Positions 53,912 through 63,793 of a DNA stretch of 64,000 nt are shown here, piece by piece; the stretch's first letter is position 1; each line of letters starts with the position of its first letter. Position numbers and translations under genes: made by a program. Origin of the DNA: an uncultured Tateyamaria sp. (GTDB taxonomy: Bacteria; Pseudomonadota; Alphaproteobacteria; Rhodobacterales; Rhodobacteraceae); the NCBI RefSeq assembly GCF_947504105.1, contig NZ_CANNGP010000022.1:1-64000 (forward strand). Direction: 5' to 3'. A model generated the notes under the pieces. The model searched no databases. It worked only from the letters and a program-made list of their open reading frames with translations, and was not told where the DNA came from.

Positions 53912-56900
53912 GCGGCGCGGCGGCGTACGATCTGGAAGGCCAGTGCCGCCAGCACATAGGCGGCCAACCCCAACACCATGACCCCGGCTGCAAACAGGAC
54001 AAGTGCCGTTGGTAGTGCGTCACGTTCGGCAAGTTGCGGTAATATGTTGGTCAGGTAGACAGGCAGCCTGTCGGTGACAAAAGCATACCCCATAGTTGCC
54101 CCGAACCAGCACAGCACCAGCGCCCATAGCCCCGTGAAGCCCCAGCGGACCGACGGGGTTGGTGATCCCAACCCGCGCCGCATTGCCTGCACTTGTCGCG
54201 CCACATCGTGTTGTACGGCGACCAGTGCCGGCACGACCAGCAATACCAGCACCATGCCAAAGCCCAGACCGTAGACCAGTGTGATAACCGTCGGCTTCAG
54301 AAACTGTGCCTGTTGCGATGTCTCGTACAGAAGCGGCGTCATCCCCAACACGGTTGTCAGAGTTGTCAGCATGACCGGTCGAAGCCGGTCCGCCGCACCG
54401 TCGATGATCGACGGGAACAGGCCCCGGTCCTTGGCGTACTCATCGATGGTCGTGACCAACACGATGCTGTCATTGATGATGATCCCGGTCATGCCCAGCA
54501 AACCGACAACCGTGAACATGCTTAGTGGTATGTCCCACACACCGTGGCCATAGATGGTGCCCACCAGTCCGAAAGGGATGATCGCCATGACAACGATTGG
54601 CCGCGTCCAGCTGGCAAAGACCCATGCCAATACAAGGTAGATACCGGTCAAGCACAGGATCAGGCCCGTCAGGCTGTCGTCGAGGAATTCGTCTTCCTGC
54701 TCACTCAAGCCCGCCTTGCGAAAATCGACCTGCCGTTCGGCAGCGATGGTGGGCAGGATGTCTTCGGCCAGCGCGCGGCTTATCTCGGTCGCGCGGGCGG
54801 GGTCATCTTCAGAGATGTCGCCGGTGACAGAGATCAGGCGAATGCCGTTTTCACGCTGGACGGTCGAAAAGCCGTTGCGCCGCTCGACGCTGACAATATC
54901 AGCCAAAGGGACGTATCCGCCATCAGGCGTACGCATCTGGGTACGGTCGAGAAAATCCGCGGTCAACTCATCCTCGGGCAGTTCGATCCGGATCTCTGCA
55001 CTGCGGGGGCCATCAGGGAAGGTCGCCGCCTCGATCCCGTTCAGGCGGTCGCGCAGGGCGCGGCCCAGTGTGTCGATGGTAAAGCCCAATGCCTGACCTT
55101 GCGCGGTGAGGTCAAGGATCAGTTCTTCCTTGTCATAGGCGAGGTTGTCTTCGACCGCGCTGACCTCTGGATATTGCAGAAGCGCGCGCTTGAGGTCCTC
55201 GGACGCGGCTTTAAGCGTGTCTGTGTCATTGCCGAAGAACTCAACATCCAGCGCATCGCCCCCCGGCCCTGACCGCCAACCGCGGAAACTGATCGTTTCG
55301 GCCAGCGGATGATGGACAACTGCGTCCTGCAGATCGGCAACAAAGGCGAATGAGGAGTAAGGGCGCAGATCGGCATCGATCAGCTCGATCGAGATTCCGC
55401 CAAGCAGATCAGTGTCTTTGGACTCTGTCCCGGACAGCCCGCGCCCCGCATTGCCGCCGATCTCGGCAATGACATAGTCGATCGGATTGCGGCCATAGCG
55501 CTCTTCATATTCCGCACCCAGCGCATCGGTTGCGCGCTGCATTTCCTGCATCATCGCAAGGGTATCTTCGCGGGTCGCGCCTTCGAGCATGGCGAAATTG
55601 CCTGTGACCGACCCGCGTTCGGGCGCGTTGAAAAAGCGCCATTGCACATCGCCCTGGATGAACAGCGCCACTTGGCTCGCCAGCACGACGCATACGCCAG
55701 CCAGCACGACATAGCGGGCGGTGATCACGCCGGCCATCATCGGGCGGAACAGCTTTTCGCGCATCCATTCAAAACCGTGGTTGACGATGACCGAAGGTGT
55801 GTCGAGACCCTTGACCCCCATGGCCGCGACCCAATCCGCCTTGAAGCGGCGAGGGGCCAGCAGGAAGACGGCAGCCAGCACCGTCGGGCCAGCAAGCAGG
55901 TAGGGCCACGCATCCCGAGCCGTTGGAATGCTGTCAGACCAGATCGCGTATCCCACTGCACCCGAGATCACGGCGGAAAGGACTGCAACGCTCAGCACTG
56001 CCACGCCTAGCTTGATCCGACTGAACCGCAGCCTGTCCGATGCAGCCAGTGCGTGTCCCATATGATGCGGCAGGATCAGGAAGCATTCGACCAACGACGC
56101 GACCAGAACCGCGATCACGGTAAGGGGGATGTCGCGGATAAGGTCGCCAAAGCGCCCGCCCACGGCCACCAACCCGAAAAAGGCGATGACAGTCGTCAGC
56201 GTTGCGGCAAAGACAGGCATGGCCATGCGGCGGGCCGCATTTTCTGCGGCGGCAAGCGGCTGCTCACCCAAGGCCCGGTGGCGGTGGTCGGCATGTTCGC
56301 CCACCACAATGGCATCGTCGACAACAATCCCAAGGGTGATGATCAGGCCAAAAAGCGACACCATGTTGATCGTCAACCCGCCGAGGAACATCAACGCGAT
56401 GGCCGCGAACAGCGCCGCAGGAATGCCCGCCGCCACCCAAAAGGCCGTACGGGCATTCAGAAACAAGAACAGCAGGCAAATCACCAGACCGAGGCCCACA
56501 ATGGCATTATCGACAAGGATATTGAGACGAGCCGAGATGGCTTCAGCCCGGGTGCGGATAAGATCAACTGTCACGGACGGTGGTAGCGTGGACTGCAGTT
56601 CAGCAGCCACCTTTTCCACCTGCGCCTGCATGGCAATGGCGTCACCGTTGTTGGTCCGGTCCACACGGATCGACACGGCCGGGTTGCTGCCCACGAAGTA
56701 ACTGCGGTTGCGGGCGGCCCCCAGTTGCGTGACGGTTGCCACGTCCCGCACGCGCAGCTTGGACCCGTCCGGATTGGACCGCAGCACAATGCCTGCAATC
56801 TCTTCCGGTGTGCGTTTTTGCGTGCCGGTGCGTACGCGGGCATTGGCACCTGACACATCGCCCGCGGGATCGGTGTCGACCTCGGCGTTGATGGCTTGGG

Positions 56901-57522
56901 CGATCTCGGACATCGTGACTTCGTTGGCGATCAGTGACAGCGACGGCACCTCGACCAGAACTTGTGGCGCTGCGACCCCACGGATCGTGGTGCGCGTGAT
57001 CCCCTCGGCAAAGAGACGCACAATGAACTCATCGGCAAACAGCCCAAGCTGCCGAGGGTTGACCGGACCAGTGATCACCACATCGGTCACACGGTCGCGC
57101 CACGCGCCACGGCGCACCGTGGGTTCATCCGCCTCGTCCGGCAGGGTTGTGACGCTATCGACCGCCGTTTGCACATCGTCGGCCGCCCGCCCCATGTCCC
57201 AGTTCGGTTCGAATTCGAGCGTGATTGTGGCCGACCCTTCGCGCGATTGCGACGAAGTACTTTCGACACCTTCAACGGCCAGAAGGACCGGTTCGAACAC
57301 CTGCACGATACCTGCGTCGACGTCTTCGGCCCCTGCCCCGTCCCAAGTGACGTTCACCCTCACGTTGTCGACAATTACATCAGGAAAGAACTGTGCCCGC
57401 ATGTTCGGCATAGAGGCCACACCGGCCACCAGCATCACAAGCAAGAGCAGATTGGCAACGGTGCGATGGCGCACAAAATAGCTTAGGACACCTCCGGCGG
57501 CCTTGGGGATGCCACGCACCAT
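53908..57522 (-). CDS. RND-type efflux transporter permease (AcrB/HAE1-like)
   Basis: Encodes 1204 residues, longer than the usual 1030-1050. It has the twelve-helix RND layout: first helix near 20-38, a block about 335-545 and a second block about 955-1160, separated by large periplasmic loops. The TM4 aspartate pair GIVVDDAIVV, which relays protons in AcrB, is present. The MFP gene abuts it upstream, forming a pump operon. No outer-membrane channel or regulator gene is adjacent. Substrates are not predictable. Confidence 0.93.
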   Translation of the reverse strand: MVRGIPKAAGGVLSYFVRHRTVANLLLLVMLVAGVASMPNMRAQFFPDVIVDNVRVNVTWDGAGAEDVDAGIVQVFEPVLLAVEGVESTSSQSREGSATITLEFEPNWDMGRAADDVQTAVDSVTTLPDEADEPTVRRGAWRDRVTDVVITGPVNPRQLGLFADEFIVRLFAEGITRTTIRGVAAPQVLVEVPSLSLIANEVTMSEIAQAINAEVDTDPAGDVSGANARVRTGTQKRTPEEIAGIVLRSNPDGSKLRVRDVATVTQLGAARNRSYFVGSNPAVSIRVDRTNNGDAIAMQAQVEKVAAELQSTLPPSVTVDLIRTRAEAISARLNILVDNAIVGLGLVICLLFLFLNARTAFWVAAGIPAALFAAIALMFLGGLTINMVSLFGLIITLGIVVDDAIVVGEHADHRHRALGEQPLAAAENAARRMAMPVFAATLTTVIAFFGLVAVGGRFGDLIRDIPLTVIAVLVASLVECFLILPHHMGHALAASDRLRFSRIKLGVAVLSVAVLSAVISGAVGYAIWSDSIPTARDAWPYLLAGPTVLAAVFLLAPRRFKADWVAAMGVKGLDTPSVIVNHGFEWMREKLFRPMMAGVITARYVVLAGVCVVLASQVALFIQGDVQWRFFNAPERGSVTGNFAMLEGATREDTLAMMQEMQRATDALGAEYEERYGRNPIDYVIAEIGGNAGRGLSGTESKDTDLLGGISIELIDADLRPYSSFAFVADLQDAVVHHPLAETISFRGWRSGPGGDALDVEFFGNDTDTLKAASEDLKRALLQYPEVSAVEDNLAYDKEELILDLTAQGQALGFTIDTLGRALRDRLNGIEAATFPDGPRSAEIRIELPEDELTADFLDRTQMRTPDGGYVPLADIVSVERRNGFSTVQRENGIRLISVTGDISEDDPARATEISRALAEDILPTIAAERQVDFRKAGLSEQEDEFLDDSLTGLILCLTGIYLVLAWVFASWTRPIVVMAIIPFGLVGTIYGHGVWDIPLSMFTVVGLLGMTGIIINDSIVLVTTIDEYAKDRGLFPSIIDGAADRLRPVMLTTLTTVLGMTPLLYETSQQAQFLKPTVITLVYGLGFGMVLVLLVVPALVAVQHDVARQVQAMRRGLGSPTPSVRWGFTGLWALVLCWFGATMGYAFVTDRLPVYLTNILPQLAERDALPTALVLFAAGVMVLGLAAYVLAALAFQIVRRRAA

Positions 57523-58980
57523 CTACCCGCCCATCCGGCTTTCGAGCCGGGCAACCATCTGTGCAGGCACACGCGCTTCACTCAGGCTGGCCAACGCACG
57601 CTCTTTGGCTGCTGCCGGCATGCGTTCGTTCGCCTCTACAAATGCAACAAGCCGGGCGCGGCGTTCATCGGTCAGCTCAAGCATCTCGGGCTCAACCTGC
57701 GCCTCGGCCTGATCAGCACGTAAGGGCCGCACCGAGATTCCGGGCCCCAGCAAGGGCGAGCGGGCTTCGACCACGTCACGACCCACAATGTCACCGCTGC
57801 GCACCAACACATCGTCACCCTGACGGCGCAAAAGTTCGACTTCAACGGATTCAAGTCGGTTGTCTTCACCCAGCACCAAAACGGTGTTCGCCGCATCAAT
57901 GGCAGAGGCTGGCAGGCGCACCACCTCGTCCAGCGGCGGTTCAGACACCACAACAGTCACAAAGTCACCCGGCTTGAATCCCACCGCACTGTCGAGGCGA
58001 GCAAAGATCAGGCGCCCGGTCTGCATGTCACCACCACCTGCGCTGGCGCGGCTGACCGTTCCGGTGGCTGTCAGATCAATACCAACGACATTCAGTGTCG
58101 CCGTCATCGGTGCAGACATCACGCTGCCATTGTCCCCAAGCAGTCGAATATATTGCGCGGTTGAGAGGCGAAATGCCACCTCCAGCGCGTTTGGATCAAT
58201 CAGCGCCGCAAGCTTTTCATTGCTTGACACAAGGCGGCCCGCCACAAGATCGGTTTCGTTCAGCGTGCCATCAAACGGAGCCATAACCGTTGTATCGTCT
58301 ACCGTGCGCTGTGCTTCGTCCAATGCGATGCGAGCCCGGGCAAGGCGTGTCCGGCCCTGATCGATCCGCGCCTCTGTTGATGTGACGACTTGTCTGCGCG
58401 CCAGCACCGCTTGGCGGGCAGACGATGCGGCCAGTTCTGCCTCTTCCACAGCCGCAGCCGTACCCACACCGCGTTCGGCAAGGTCAACCTGCCGTTGGAA
58501 GGCACGTTGGCGCAGGTCGGCCTGATCCTGTGCCGCCTGCTCTTCATCCCGCGCCAAGACAAGGGCCCGATCGGCATCACGCAATTCGGCTTCGGCATCC
58601 ATCAGGTCCGCGTCAGCCCGGGCCAGGGCCGCTTCGGCATTTGCGGGGTCGATGCGGACCAGTATCTGGCCCTGCTCGACCTCACCTCCATCTTCGAACA
58701 CGTCCGCCAATTCAATCACACGCCCCGACGCCGCGGCGCGCAGTTCCAATGTACGGCGGCTTTGAATTTCTCCGAACGCCTCAAGCACCGGGGTTTCGGT
58801 ACCGGCCTCGGCCCGCACGACAGCCACGGCAAAAACACGTTCGCGGGCGGGCGGTGTATTGGCCTCACGCGCCAGCCGTTCCTGTATGGCCCCCCCCACG
58901 ATGGATCCCGCATAGGCGAGCAACCCAAGGGTGAGTGCCGCCAGTACCAGTCCGATCAGGCTTTGCCTCAAAAATCTCAT
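57523..58980 (-). CDS. RND efflux periplasmic adaptor (MFP/HlyD family)
   Basis: Encodes 485 residues. An N-terminal hydrophobic segment (about 7-30) anchors it. The lipoyl/barrel-sandwich halves (VIELADVFEDGGEVEQGQIL and VMAPFDGTLNETDLVAGR) enclose an Ala/Gln/Arg-rich coiled-coil hairpin (about 110-225). A beta-barrel domain follows, ending with VRPLRADQAEA. The stop codon is immediately followed by the RND permease start. Adaptors of this class bridge permease and outer-membrane channel. Confidence 0.92.
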   Translation of the reverse strand: MRFLRQSLIGLVLAALTLGLLAYAGSIVGGAIQERLAREANTPPARERVFAVAVVRAEAGTETPVLEAFGEIQSRRTLELRAAASGRVIELADVFEDGGEVEQGQILVRIDPANAEAALARADADLMDAEAELRDADRALVLARDEEQAAQDQADLRQRAFQRQVDLAERGVGTAAAVEEAELAASSARQAVLARRQVVTSTEARIDQGRTRLARARIALDEAQRTVDDTTVMAPFDGTLNETDLVAGRLVSSNEKLAALIDPNALEVAFRLSTAQYIRLLGDNGSVMSAPMTATLNVVGIDLTATGTVSRASAGGGDMQTGRLIFARLDSAVGFKPGDFVTVVVSEPPLDEVVRLPASAIDAANTVLVLGEDNRLESVEVELLRRQGDDVLVRSGDIVGRDVVEARSPLLGPGISVRPLRADQAEAQVEPEMLELTDERRARLVAFVEANERMPAAAKERALASLSEARVPAQMVARLESRMGG

Positions 58981-59075
58981 TCTTTCACGCCATTAACCGT
59001 CCCCAACGGGATCTTAGCATAACTTAGTGGCGCCCGGGAAATGTCCAAACAACAAAGCTGTTACGCACTGGTCCA

Positions 59076-59618
59076 TTATTTCCGTCGCTGATGTTCGTCT
59101 AGGCGCGGTAGAATTTCGACAAAGTTGCAAGGGCGATGACGGTAATCAAGCTGTCGGCTCAGGATTTCGTCCCATGCGTCCTTGCATGCCCCCGGGCTGC
59201 CGGGCAGAGCAAACAGGTAGGTTCCATTGCAGACGCCCCCGGTAGCACGGCTTTGCACTGCCGATGTTCCAATCTTCTGCATCGATACGATGGTAAAGAC
59301 GGTGCCGAATGCGTCGATCTCCTTTTCGTATACGTCCCTGTGCGCTTCAACCGTGACATCGCGCCCCGTCAAACCGGTGCCACCGGTCGAAAGAACAACA
59401 TCAATCTCGGGGTCGTCGCACCAGGCCCGCAGTTGATCCGCGATCTGGTTGCGTTCATCGGGCAGGATCTTGCGGTCCGCCAGCGTGTGGCCGGCATCTG
59501 TCAGCCGCCCCACAAGCACGTCGCCGGACCGGTCTTCACTTGAGCTGCGCGTATCGCTCACCGTGAGCACGGCAATGCGGATGGGAATGAAGTCGAGTGT
59601 TTCGTCGATACGGCTCAT
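59076..59618 (-). CDS. moaB: Molybdenum cofactor biosynthesis protein B (MoaB)
   Basis: Encodes 180 residues. IRIAVLTVSDTRSSSEDRSG and VVLSTGGTGLTGRDVT are the MoaB/MogA signatures for molybdopterin binding and adenylylation. The start ATG overlaps the LysE stop (ATGA). It complements the fdhD-mobAB-moeA cluster 13 kb upstream, so the window holds several, though not all, Mo-cofactor steps. Moa genes for cPMP formation are absent here. Confidence 0.94.
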   Translation of the reverse strand: MSRIDETLDFIPIRIAVLTVSDTRSSSEDRSGDVLVGRLTDAGHTLADRKILPDERNQIADQLRAWCDDPEIDVVLSTGGTGLTGRDVTVEAHRDVYEKEIDAFGTVFTIVSMQKIGTSAVQSRATGGVCNGTYLFALPGSPGACKDAWDEILSRQLDYRHRPCNFVEILPRLDEHQRRK

Positions 59619-60235
59619 GGACGGGCTCCGGCAAGGGCGACGCGGGCGGCCAGGGCGCCAAAGACGCCTGCCGTGATCCAGCGCAGCACACGTTCGATGA
59701 TTGGGGTGCGGGCCAAGGCGCGGCCAAGACCACCGGCGGTCAGGCCCACACCCGATTTCACGGCAAAACCGAGCACGGCAATGGTACCGCCATAAATCAG
59801 GAATTGCGGAAGGATAGCACCGGTGGGATCCACGAATTGCGGGATGAAGGCAAGTATGAACAGAATCACGGATGGATTGGACAAGTTCACAACCAACCCA
59901 TCGCGGAACGCGCGCGAGGGTCGCACGGGCCGAGTGTTTTCGCCAACCAGCGGCGACATCAGTGTCCTGAAGGCAAGATAGAGCAGATAGGCCACGCCGA
60001 CCCAGCGCACGACGCCGAAAACCCACGGCGCTGCAGCCACCAAAGCACCAAGGCCAAGCCCGGCAAGGCCCGCGTTTATGAATGCACCCGACGCGATGCC
60101 GGCGGACGCTGCAACAGCAGGCCCTTTGCCGCCCCGCAAGCCCTGCGCCATCGCAAACAGCATGTCCGGGCCGGGTGTCAGGACAAGCGCAAAAGCGGCA
60201 GGCAGGAACGTGAGATAGACAATCGGATCAATCAC
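59615..60235 (-). CDS. LysE/RhtB family amino-acid exporter
   Basis: Encodes 206 residues with five to six hydrophobic helices. TPGPDMLFAMAQGLRGGKG is the family signature near the N-terminus, and VNLSNPSVILFILAFIPQFV is the second conserved block. The start is a GTG overlapping the UDG stop (GTGA). LysE/RhtB proteins export amino acids such as lysine or threonine; the substrate here is unknown. It belongs to a four-base-overlap UDG-LysE-moaB operon. Confidence 0.9.
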   Translation of the reverse strand: MIDPIVYLTFLPAAFALVLTPGPDMLFAMAQGLRGGKGPAVAASAGIASGAFINAGLAGLGLGALVAAAPWVFGVVRWVGVAYLLYLAFRTLMSPLVGENTRPVRPSRAFRDGLVVNLSNPSVILFILAFIPQFVDPTGAILPQFLIYGGTIAVLGFAVKSGVGLTAGGLGRALARTPIIERVLRWITAGVFGALAARVALAGARP

Positions 60236-61005
60236 GCCCGGCCCCTCAGATGTGCCTGTAGGCTCAGCAGGTCAGCCCAAGCCTCGCGCTTGGCCGCTGG
60301 ATTGCGCAACAGATAAGCAGGGTGGAACATGGGCAGCGCGGGCTTGCCGCGCGCCTCGGTCCAATTACCGCGCAGGCGGGTGATCCCGCGCTTGCCCAGA
60401 AGCGCCTGACAGGAGTGGTTGCCTACAACGACCAGAACGTCCGGGTTCGCCAACTCGATATGACGATGAAGGAACGGCTGCATCATCGCGACCTCCTCTG
60501 ACTTTGGGTCACGGTTCTGCGGCGGGCGCCATGGCAGGACATTGGTGATGTAGACACTCTCGCCCCGGCTGAGATTGATCGCTGCTAGCATTCTATCAAG
60601 CAGCTGGCCTGCCCGCCCAACAAAGGGTTTGCCCTGAATGTCCTCATCGCGACCCGGCGCCTCGCCCACGATCATCACGCGGGCGCCCGGCACACCATCG
60701 GAAAAGACAAGGTTCCGCGCGCCACGCTTCAGCTCGCAGTGATCATAGGCGGCGAGCTCCGTACGCAGGCTATCCAGATCCGTCGCCGCTGATGCAACTT
60801 GCTGCGCGACCAAAGCCGGGTCGACTGCGTTGTGCGCGGTCGGCGCAGCAGGCGTTTGTGCAGCAGCCGGGGCCTTAGCCACCTTCGGCACGGTTGCAGG
60901 CACGTCGTAGCGGTTGACTGGCGCATCGGCGATGCACTCGTCTGCGCCCAGCTCGATCTGCCAGGCAAGGGCCGCGAGGGCACCATGATATTCCGCCGAT
61001 TCCAT
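60232..61005 (-). CDS. Family-4-like uracil-DNA glycosylase lacking Fe-S ligands
   Basis: Encodes 257 residues. [20 protein letters not shown] (114-133), the N155 region [12 protein letters not shown] and HPAYLLRNP (228-236) are family-4 UDG motifs for uracil excision. The four cysteines that hold the 4Fe-4S cluster in this family are mostly absent: only C90 remains, and the KC/AC positions read LPW and AMM. The N-terminal 75 residues are an Ala/Pro-rich extension. I infer a Fe-S-free variant, as I believe exists elsewhere in Alphaproteobacteria. Confidence 0.87.
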   Translation of the reverse strand: MESAEYHGALAALAWQIELGADECIADAPVNRYDVPATVPKVAKAPAAAQTPAAPTAHNAVDPALVAQQVASAATDLDSLRTELAAYDHCELKRGARNLVFSDGVPGARVMIVGEAPGRDEDIQGKPFVGRAGQLLDRMLAAINLSRGESVYITNVLPWRPPQNRDPKSEEVAMMQPFLHRHIELANPDVLVVVGNHSCQALLGKRGITRLRGNWTEARGKPALPMFHPAYLLRNPAAKREAWADLLSLQAHLRGRA

Positions 61006-61134
61006 GGGGCGATCCTACGCCTGCAAGGCGGGAACCGGAATGCCCATTCAGTGTTCTTCAAATATGGCAACCCGACGGCTTGCCGGGCAGCCCCGCCGCC
61101 GCATATAAGCGCCCGAACACGCCAAGGGATACCC

Positions 61135-62079
61135 ATGACCTTTACCCACCGCCATCTTCTTGGGATTGAACATCTGCGTCCCGAGGAAATCGTGACCGTT
61201 CTGGACCTCGCCGAGGAATACGTGGACCTCAACCGCGCCGCCCAAAAGCACAGCGACGCGCTGGCCGGTCTGACCCAGATCAACATGTTCTTTGAAAATT
61301 CCACCCGCACGCAGGCGAGTTTCGAACTGGCGGGCAAACGGCTGGGCGCAGACGTGATGAACATGGCGATGCAGGCCTCGTCCATTACGAAAGGCGAGAC
61401 GCTGATCGACACCGCCATGACGCTGAATGCGATGCATCCTGACCTGCTGGTGGTGCGGCACCCGCATTCAGGCGCTGTGGACCTTCTGGCACAGAAAGTG
61501 AATTGCGCGGTTTTGAACGCGGGCGATGGGCGTCACGAACACCCGACCCAGGCGTTGCTGGACGCACTGACAATCAGGCGGGCGAAGGGGCGGCTGCACC
61601 GGCTCAACATCGCGATCTGCGGCGACATCGCCCATAGCCGTGTGGCACGGTCAAACATCATCCTGCTAGGCAAGATGGAGAACCGCATTCGCTTGATCGG
61701 CCCGCCAACGCTTATGCCCGCAGGCATCGCCGAGTTCGGTGTCGAAGTTTATGATGACATGGCCAAGGGCCTCGAAGATGTGGATGTGGTCATGATGTTG
61801 CGCCTGCAACGTGAGCGGATGGACGGTGGGTTCATCCCGTCCGAGCGTGAATACTATCACCGCTTCGGCCTTGATGCAGACAAGCTGGCGAACGCCAAAC
61901 CCGACGCCATCGTTATGCATCCGGGCCCAATGAACCGCGGGGTAGAGATTGACGGCACGCTGGCCGACGATATCAACCGCTCGGTTATTCAGGACCAGGT
62001 CGAAATGGGCGTTGCCGTGCGGATGGCCGCGATGGACCTATTGGCGCGCAACCTGCGCAGCGTGCAGGGCGCGGCATGA
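61135..62079 (+). CDS. pyrB: Aspartate carbamoyltransferase catalytic subunit
   Basis: Encodes 314 residues. It joins carbamoyl phosphate and aspartate in de novo pyrimidine synthesis. [14 protein letters not shown] (51-64) is the carbamoyl-phosphate signature and [15 protein letters not shown] the second conserved block. No pyrI regulatory gene is adjacent. Its stop overlaps a small membrane-protein gene (ATGA) instead of the pyrC often found next. Confidence 0.97.
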   Translation: MTFTHRHLLGIEHLRPEEIVTVLDLAEEYVDLNRAAQKHSDALAGLTQINMFFENSTRTQASFELAGKRLGADVMNMAMQASSITKGETLIDTAMTLNAMHPDLLVVRHPHSGAVDLLAQKVNCAVLNAGDGRHEHPTQALLDALTIRRAKGRLHRLNIAICGDIAHSRVARSNIILLGKMENRIRLIGPPTLMPAGIAEFGVEVYDDMAKGLEDVDVVMMLRLQRERMDGGFIPSEREYYHRFGLDADKLANAKPDAIVMHPGPMNRGVEIDGTLADDINRSVIQDQVEMGVAVRMAAMDLLARNLRSVQGAA

Positions 62080-62618
62080 GCGCAGACTTGCGCATTCCAC
62101 CCAATGAGCGTGGGGTGATCCGGGTCTTTGCCCTGTCCATGACAGATCAGGATGCGCGGGCGCTCAAAGACGACTCCGACGCGATTGATGCGGCCCTTGG
62201 GACATCGGTCGATGCGAACCAGGTCGAGGTGTTTCCCGTTTCGGACCTAGAAGGTGTCGGACTTGTGGGGTACCTTGCCGAAGGCAACGCCGTAGCAGCA
62301 GAACAGCTGTCGCCCGACAAGGCTAAGCTGGACAAGCTTGGCGGCTGGGTAATGATCGTCTTCTCGCTCGCATTCGAAGACCGCGAGACGGTGTTGGAGC
62401 CAGTCGCTGCATTGACGCTGATTGGCACATATGGCGAGGTCCGCACCGACTGGCGCGCGACCGAAACGGTCGAGGCGGACAGTGCCAAACCCTACTCGGC
62501 CCCGCCCGAAACGGTGAAGAAAAAACCATCCGACGCCGCCATGTCTGGCCGGATCGCCATGATCGCCCTGCTTGTTCTTGGGCTTCTGACCTGGGTGATG
62601 ATCCGGATTGGTGGGTAA
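62076..62618 (+). CDS. Hypothetical C-tail-anchored membrane protein downstream of pyrB
   Basis: Encodes 180 residues. The first 150 are soluble, with a beta-rich pattern around [20 protein letters not shown]; one C-terminal helix (about 155-177, [20 protein letters not shown]) should anchor it to the inner membrane. It is translationally coupled with pyrB. I recognise no family with certainty. Its position suggests co-expression with pyrimidine synthesis, without proof of function. Confidence 0.75.
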   Translation: MSADLRIPPNERGVIRVFALSMTDQDARALKDDSDAIDAALGTSVDANQVEVFPVSDLEGVGLVGYLAEGNAVAAEQLSPDKAKLDKLGGWVMIVFSLAFEDRETVLEPVAALTLIGTYGEVRTDWRATETVEADSAKPYSAPPETVKKKPSDAAMSGRIAMIALLVLGLLTWVMIRIGG

Positions 62619-62812
62619 GCGCGTGGTTGCCGGGCACCGGTCCCGAGCCTCAAGCCTTCACGCGAGCCAGATGAAACGTTGGGAATAGCCAATCATTTGA
62701 CCAAGCGCGACGGGTTCAATGATCAACCGTTGGACAGCGATCTGCGCACTCTCTGAAATTACCGTATGACTGTTCTGACCATGAAATCTTGGAAATCCGG
62801 GTCGATCCGATC
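62619..62812. other. 194-base spacer without recognised features
   Basis: The spacer separates two convergent genes and no clear terminator hairpin or ORF was found by eye. Confidence 0.4.
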
Positions 62813-63793
62813 TCAGGATCCACTCATCATTTTGCGTCTTTCCTTGATCTTCTCATTCGACGTTTCCGTCCCATCGTGGAAGGATCCAAACAGCTTGTCC
62901 CAAGGCAGTTCAAGCGAGCCGTAATTGCACTCGAAATAACGGTGATGCATCTGGTGGTGGAAAGTGCCAAGTTTTAGCCGGTTCTCATCCTTCACCACCA
63001 GCCCCTCGAAGCCGGTATGCGTCGTCGCAGCCGTCAACGCGTAGTATTGCAGGTGAAACAGGATGTGCACGGGACCCGCAGGCACGATGAAATGGATCAG
63101 GACCGACCCGAGGAAAATCACATGTTCCACCGGATGCATCGACATGCCAGACCACGGCCCCACATTGATGTTGCGGTGATGCAGGGCGTGCACATGCTTG
63201 TAGAAGAACGGGATGTGCAGGAGCCGGTGGATCCAATAGAAATAGAAGCTTTCCCAGACCGGGATCAAGAAGAAGAGCGCGATGAACCAGATCGGGTTTG
63301 CCGCCCACGTCAGCATTGGCGCAGGGTCGTTGGCCAGCGCCCAGAACAGCAGCACTTCGTAGGCCGTCCAGATCGTCACACCACTGACCAACGTCCAGAA
63401 CATGTTGTCCCGGATCTGCCCCCCAAGCGTGAACTGTTTGCCGTTCTTCATCAGCGGGCGCGGGTCATATTTCAGGCGCTGCCCCTGTTTGGTGAAGGTG
63501 TAGAAATAGAGATGCAGCCCCCCGGCGACAAAGGCCATCAGGATGAGGTTGCGCACGTACATCTCTGCGATCCAACCAAGCGCGAATGTCTTTGTCTCCT
63601 CGAGCGGCGGCTGGAAAAAAGTGATCGAGAGGACGGCCACCCCAACGATAATGAGCCGTTCCGTGATCAGGAACCACGAATTCCAGACCCAGGCCAGCAT
63701 TGCTTTGGGCCGCAGGGGCCACGTGAAAAACGGCGATACCTGAAGCGGCACATCGGGGACGTGGTTCCAACCTTTTAGCGGTGCATCGGACAT
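62813..63793 (-). CDS. Sterol desaturase / fatty acid hydroxylase superfamily membrane enzyme
   Basis: Encodes 326 residues; ATG at 63793 after AGAGGG. Hydrophobic helices lie at about 33-60, 78-100, 130-155, 165-185 and 230-260. The di-iron histidine clusters are complete in order: HRLLH (189-193), HALHH (202-206) and HHQMHH (279-284). Such enzymes hydroxylate or desaturate lipids with oxygen; here the substrate is unknown and a sterol or carotenoid-type lipid is possible. No redox partner is adjacent. Confidence 0.92.
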   Translation of the reverse strand: MSDAPLKGWNHVPDVPLQVSPFFTWPLRPKAMLAWVWNSWFLITERLIIVGVAVLSITFFQPPLEETKTFALGWIAEMYVRNLILMAFVAGGLHLYFYTFTKQGQRLKYDPRPLMKNGKQFTLGGQIRDNMFWTLVSGVTIWTAYEVLLFWALANDPAPMLTWAANPIWFIALFFLIPVWESFYFYWIHRLLHIPFFYKHVHALHHRNINVGPWSGMSMHPVEHVIFLGSVLIHFIVPAGPVHILFHLQYYALTAATTHTGFEGLVVKDENRLKLGTFHHQMHHRYFECNYGSLELPWDKLFGSFHDGTETSNEKIKERRKMMSGS

